Part shown: one piece after another, positions 5,441-7,253 of the stretch
Position numbering within the stretch: position 1 is the first letter of the stretch
How the letters are laid out: every line of letters begins with the position of its first letter
Assembly (NCBI GenBank): GCA_023144675.1
Contig: JAGLFE010000077.1
Location: forward strand, 1-7,253
Source of the DNA: Thiomargarita sp.
GTDB taxonomy: Bacteria > Pseudomonadota > Gammaproteobacteria > Beggiatoales > Beggiatoaceae
Length of the DNA stretch: 7,253 nt
Direction of reading: 5' to 3'
The notes under the pieces: generated by a model
The model's database searches: none
Seen by the model: only the letters and a program-made list of their open reading frames with translations
What the model was told of the DNA's origin: nothing
Position numbers and translations under genes: made by a program

Positions 5441-6148
5441 ATGTATTCTTTTTTATGCAAAAGTTTTATTATGTTAATTGCTATTATTTTAGCACCGTCA
5501 GTTATAGCTTTAGATATAACATCTTGCTATTATAAAGTAGTAAAAGTCCAAGAAAATGATGTTTTAACAGTTCGGTTTGGTCCAGCAACTAAATATGAAA
5601 AAGTTGGTATAATTCCATATAACGGTATCAAAATAAGGATTATGGGAGATGAAATTAAGATTAACAAATCCAAATGGGTGCCAATTCAACATAAAATTAT
5701 AGCAGGATGGGTTAATTTAGGTTTTTTGAAAAAAGATTGTGAAACAACTAGGCAAAATTCGCCTGTTTTTCATGTAATTAAATTGGGTGATACTATATTT
5801 AGCCTCAGTCGCCGTTATGGTTATAATATTGCTGAAATTGCGAATTGGAATAATTTGCAACCTCCCTATTCAATTAAAGAAGGTCAATCATTACGTGTTT
5901 CCCCGTTAGTAATATTGAATCAAAGTTGTTTGTATCAAGTCATCAATGTTGATGATGACGATATGCTTTGGATACGTGCAGATGTTGACCCGTACGCTAA
6001 AAGACTTGGCGGTATTCCCCATGATGCTACCGATGTACAAATAATAGGCGAAATACAGAAAAAAGATGATATGTCTTGGGTTCCCGTCAAATACAAAGGT
6101 ATAACTGGATGGATTAATCAAGTTTTTATTAAAGAAAATTGTGAATAA
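5441..6148 (+). CDS. Secreted SH3-LysM-SH3 domain protein
   Basis: Probable periplasmic or exported peptidoglycan-binding protein; no enzymatic domain is seen. The 235-residue product starts with a signal peptide: Lys7, a hydrophobic core, and a probable signal peptidase I site after VIA (Ala23). Three modules follow: a bacterial SH3-like domain (29-100, with VRFGPATKYEKVG and AGWVN), a LysM domain (109-153, VIKLGDTIFSLSRRYG through IKEGQSLRV), and a second SH3-like domain (163-234, with GGIPHDATDVQIIGE and TGWIN). The two SH3 domains align without gaps over 72 residues with about 24 identities, and each begins and ends with a cysteine (29/100 and 163/234), suggesting one disulfide per domain. 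AGGA (5427-5430) sits 10 nt before the ATG. It follows rne by 156 bp with two hairpins between, so it is probably a separate unit. Domain calls are firm; the exact role is unknown. It could assist a cell-wall hydrolase encoded elsewhere. Confidence 0.85.
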   Translation: MYSFLCKSFIMLIAIILAPSVIALDITSCYYKVVKVQENDVLTVRFGPATKYEKVGIIPYNGIKIRIMGDEIKINKSKWVPIQHKIIAGWVNLGFLKKDCETTRQNSPVFHVIKLGDTIFSLSRRYGYNIAEIANWNNLQPPYSIKEGQSLRVSPLVILNQSCLYQVINVDDDDMLWIRADVDPYAKRLGGIPHDATDVQIIGEIQKKDDMSWVPVKYKGITGWINQVFIKENCE

Positions 6149-6164
6149 AAAGCTTTAGATTTAA

Positions 6165-6186
6165 ACTCCTAATTAATTTTAGGAGT
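6165..6186 (+). terminator. Hairpin downstream of the SH3-LysM gene
   Basis: ACTCCTAA (6165-6172) and TTAGGAGT (6179-6186) form a perfect 8-bp stem with a 6-nt TTAATT loop, 16 nt past the stop codon. The following sequence has only a weak, delayed T-run (TTTT at about 6193-6196). A modest intrinsic terminator is plausible, separating this gene from the Rpn-family gene 173 bp downstream. Confidence 0.45.
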
Positions 6187-6321
6187 ACAAAGTTTTAAAA
6201 TTTCCCAAATTATCCAACCTTTTCCCCCCAGTAATATTCGTAATATCTTTAGCAAGTTTTAGCTTATTTAAGCTGGTTATTCACTGTAATTGTCAAAATC
6301 AAATATAGAAGGAGTTAATCT

Positions 6322-7188
6322 ATGAAACGGAAACTAATAAGCTTTGACTGGGCTATCAAAAAAATTTTAAGAAGTAAAGCTAATTTTGGCATTTTAGAAG
6401 GTTTTTTAAGTGAATTATTGTTCAATGATATAAAAATCATAGAAATACTTGAAAGCGAAAGTAACCAAGAAACAGAAAGAAATAAATGTAATCGTGTTGA
6501 TATAAAAGTTAGGGACAATAATAATCAAATTATTTTAATCGAAGTACAATATTCAAGAGAACTGGATTTTTTGTTTCGGATTTTATTTGAAACTTCTAAG
6601 TCAATTTCGGAACATTTGGAAGAAGGACTAGCCTATTCAAATGTGGTTAAAATAATTTCTATTAATATTTTGTATTTTGATTTTTGTCAAGGCAATGATT
6701 ATATTTATCATGGAACTACTTCATTTATTGGTCTGCATAATAAAACCATGCTACAGTTAAATGAATCCCAGAAAAAACTATTTAAACTCGAAAAAATTGC
6801 CGATATTTTTCCTGAATTTTACATTATAAATATCAAAAATTTTGATAACCAAGCTCGAGATACTTTGGATGAATGGATTTATTTTTTGAAAAATGAGGAA
6901 ATCGAAGATAATTTTCAAGCTAAAGGATTAAAAGAGGCAAAAGAGAAATTAAATGTGCTAAAAATGAATTCTTCGGAAAAATTAGCTTATGAACAATACC
7001 AGAAAACCCTGCATCGTGAATCTAGTCTCTATGAATCTACCTATATTTTGGGTAAATCCGAAGGAAAAGTCGAAGGAAAAGAGGAGGAAAAAAGAGAAAT
7101 CGCTAAAAAAGGTAAACAGGAAGGTATTCCAATTAAAGTGCTTACTTTAATGACTGGATTATCAAAAGATGAAATTGAAAATTTATAA
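6322..7188 (+). CDS. Rpn family PD-(D/E)XK nuclease / putative transposase
   Basis: Member of the Rpn/PDDEXK_2 (PF12784-type) family. In E. coli, RpnA-E proteins are metal-dependent DNA nucleases that raise RecA-independent recombination, and some have been linked to phage defence; whether any moves DNA as a transposase is unsettled. The 288-residue product looks intact: an N-terminal family motif (SFDWAIKKIL, 7-16), catalytic-core Asp60 (RVDIKV) and Glu74-x-Gln76 (LIEVQ), matching the D...ExQ variant of the PD-(D/E)XK fold, a middle region typical of the family (YHGTTSF, 129-135), and the characteristic charged tail (GKSEGKVEGKEEEKR, 244-258) ending in a helical TGLSKDEIENL. AAGGAG (6309-6314), 7 nt before the ATG, is the strongest ribosome binding site in the window. 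The gene stands alone between a hairpin and an R1 copy, with no partner gene visible. Substrate and biological role are not deducible here. Confidence 0.88.
   Translation: MKRKLISFDWAIKKILRSKANFGILEGFLSELLFNDIKIIEILESESNQETERNKCNRVDIKVRDNNNQIILIEVQYSRELDFLFRILFETSKSISEHLEEGLAYSNVVKIISINILYFDFCQGNDYIYHGTTSFIGLHNKTMLQLNESQKKLFKLEKIADIFPEFYIINIKNFDNQARDTLDEWIYFLKNEEIEDNFQAKGLKEAKEKLNVLKMNSSEKLAYEQYQKTLHRESSLYESTYILGKSEGKVEGKEEEKREIAKKGKQEGIPIKVLTLMTGLSKDEIENL
6955..7188 (+). CDS. Possible internally started short Rpn product
   Basis: Within the Rpn-family gene, an in-frame GTG (codon 212, 6955-6957) is preceded at 9 nt by AAAGAG (6940-6945), and an in-frame ATG (codon 215) follows at 6964. Either would give a C-terminal product of 74-77 residues. 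Published work on E. coli Rpn proteins describes short products made from inside the gene that inhibit the toxic full-length protein. The site here is weak, so this is a hypothesis by analogy and not a supported gene. Confidence 0.2.
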   Translation: MLKMNSSEKLAYEQYQKTLHRESSLYESTYILGKSEGKVEGKEEEKREIAKKGKQEGIPIKVLTLMTGLSKDEIENL

Positions 7189-7210
7189 CATTTTTTTAAA
7201 TGAAATATTT

Positions 7211-7253
7211 GGTAGTCCTAAAATAGGTAGTGCTAAACCTGTTAGGTCTTTGA
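7211..7253 (+). mobile_element. R1 repeat copy 3, cut by window end
   Basis: These 43 bases are the exact reverse complement of 1339-1381, so this is the left part of another R1 element in the same orientation as copy 1. The terminal inverted repeat is 7211-7232 and the first hairpin arm is 7236-7247; the rest is outside the window. It begins 22 bp after the stop codon of the Rpn-family gene, with its terminator-like hairpin facing that gene's transcript. The left target duplication, if 8 bp, would be AAATATTT (7203-7210). Confidence 0.82.

Noticed and set aside
5906..6121. 71-codon open frame on the - strand
   Set aside because: It is antisense to the second SH3 domain of the SH3-LysM protein, whose frame is clearly the coding one.
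6315..6518. 67-codon Leu/Ser-rich open frame on the - strand
   Set aside because: It is antisense to the start of the Rpn-family gene; the hydrophobic composition comes from reading Lys/Asp/Glu codons backwards.
1..7253. A circular element closed through the shared 18-bp ends
   Set aside because: The shared ends lie in a dispersed repeat, the flanking duplications do not match, and the cargo is chromosomal housekeeping genes (rne, rluC, sppA).

Overview
This is an AT-rich window (by eye roughly one third G+C) from a gammaproteobacterial chromosome. It carries a conserved housekeeping cluster seeded with small non-coding mobile repeats. The core is rne (RNase E, + strand) divergent from rluC (23S rRNA pseudouridine synthase, - strand), with a short-form sppA (membrane S49 peptidase) downstream of rluC on the same strand. 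rne/rluC divergence is the arrangement in E. coli, and an S49 peptidase gene near rluC is known from Pseudomonas. The low G+C, the palindromic repeats and the Rpn-family gene suggest a Beggiatoa/Thiotrichales-like sulfur bacterium or relative. That placement is inference only: no RNA gene or lineage marker is present.

Layout: 1-65, truncated copy of a repeat called R1 here; 73-1092, sppA (-); 1093-1524, AT-rich gap holding the only complete R1 copy, a 90-bp element with 8-bp target duplications; 1525-2490, rluC (-); 2491-3211, a 721-bp divergent intergenic region holding a second, unrelated MITE-like element (R2, 116 bp, perfect 14-bp terminal inverted repeats, 8-bp target duplications) and probably the rne promoter and leader; 3212-5284, rne (+), with a short, low-complexity C-terminal tail; 5285-5440, a gap with two hairpins; 5441-6148, a secreted SH3-LysM-SH3 protein (+); 6322-7188, an Rpn/PDDEXK_2 nuclease-transposase family protein (+); 7211-7253, a third R1 copy cut by the window end.

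RluC and RNase E both belong to RNA metabolism (ribosome modification; mRNA decay and rRNA processing). SppA clears signal-peptide remnants from the membrane. The SH3-LysM protein is probably a periplasmic peptidoglycan binder, and the Rpn protein is an accessory-type gene. No complete new multi-gene system is visible. The strongest unexplained structure is R1: its core is a 12-bp hairpin followed by a T-run, which looks like an intrinsic terminator. Two of the three copies sit downstream of a gene in the orientation that would terminate its transcript, so the repeat may distribute terminators.
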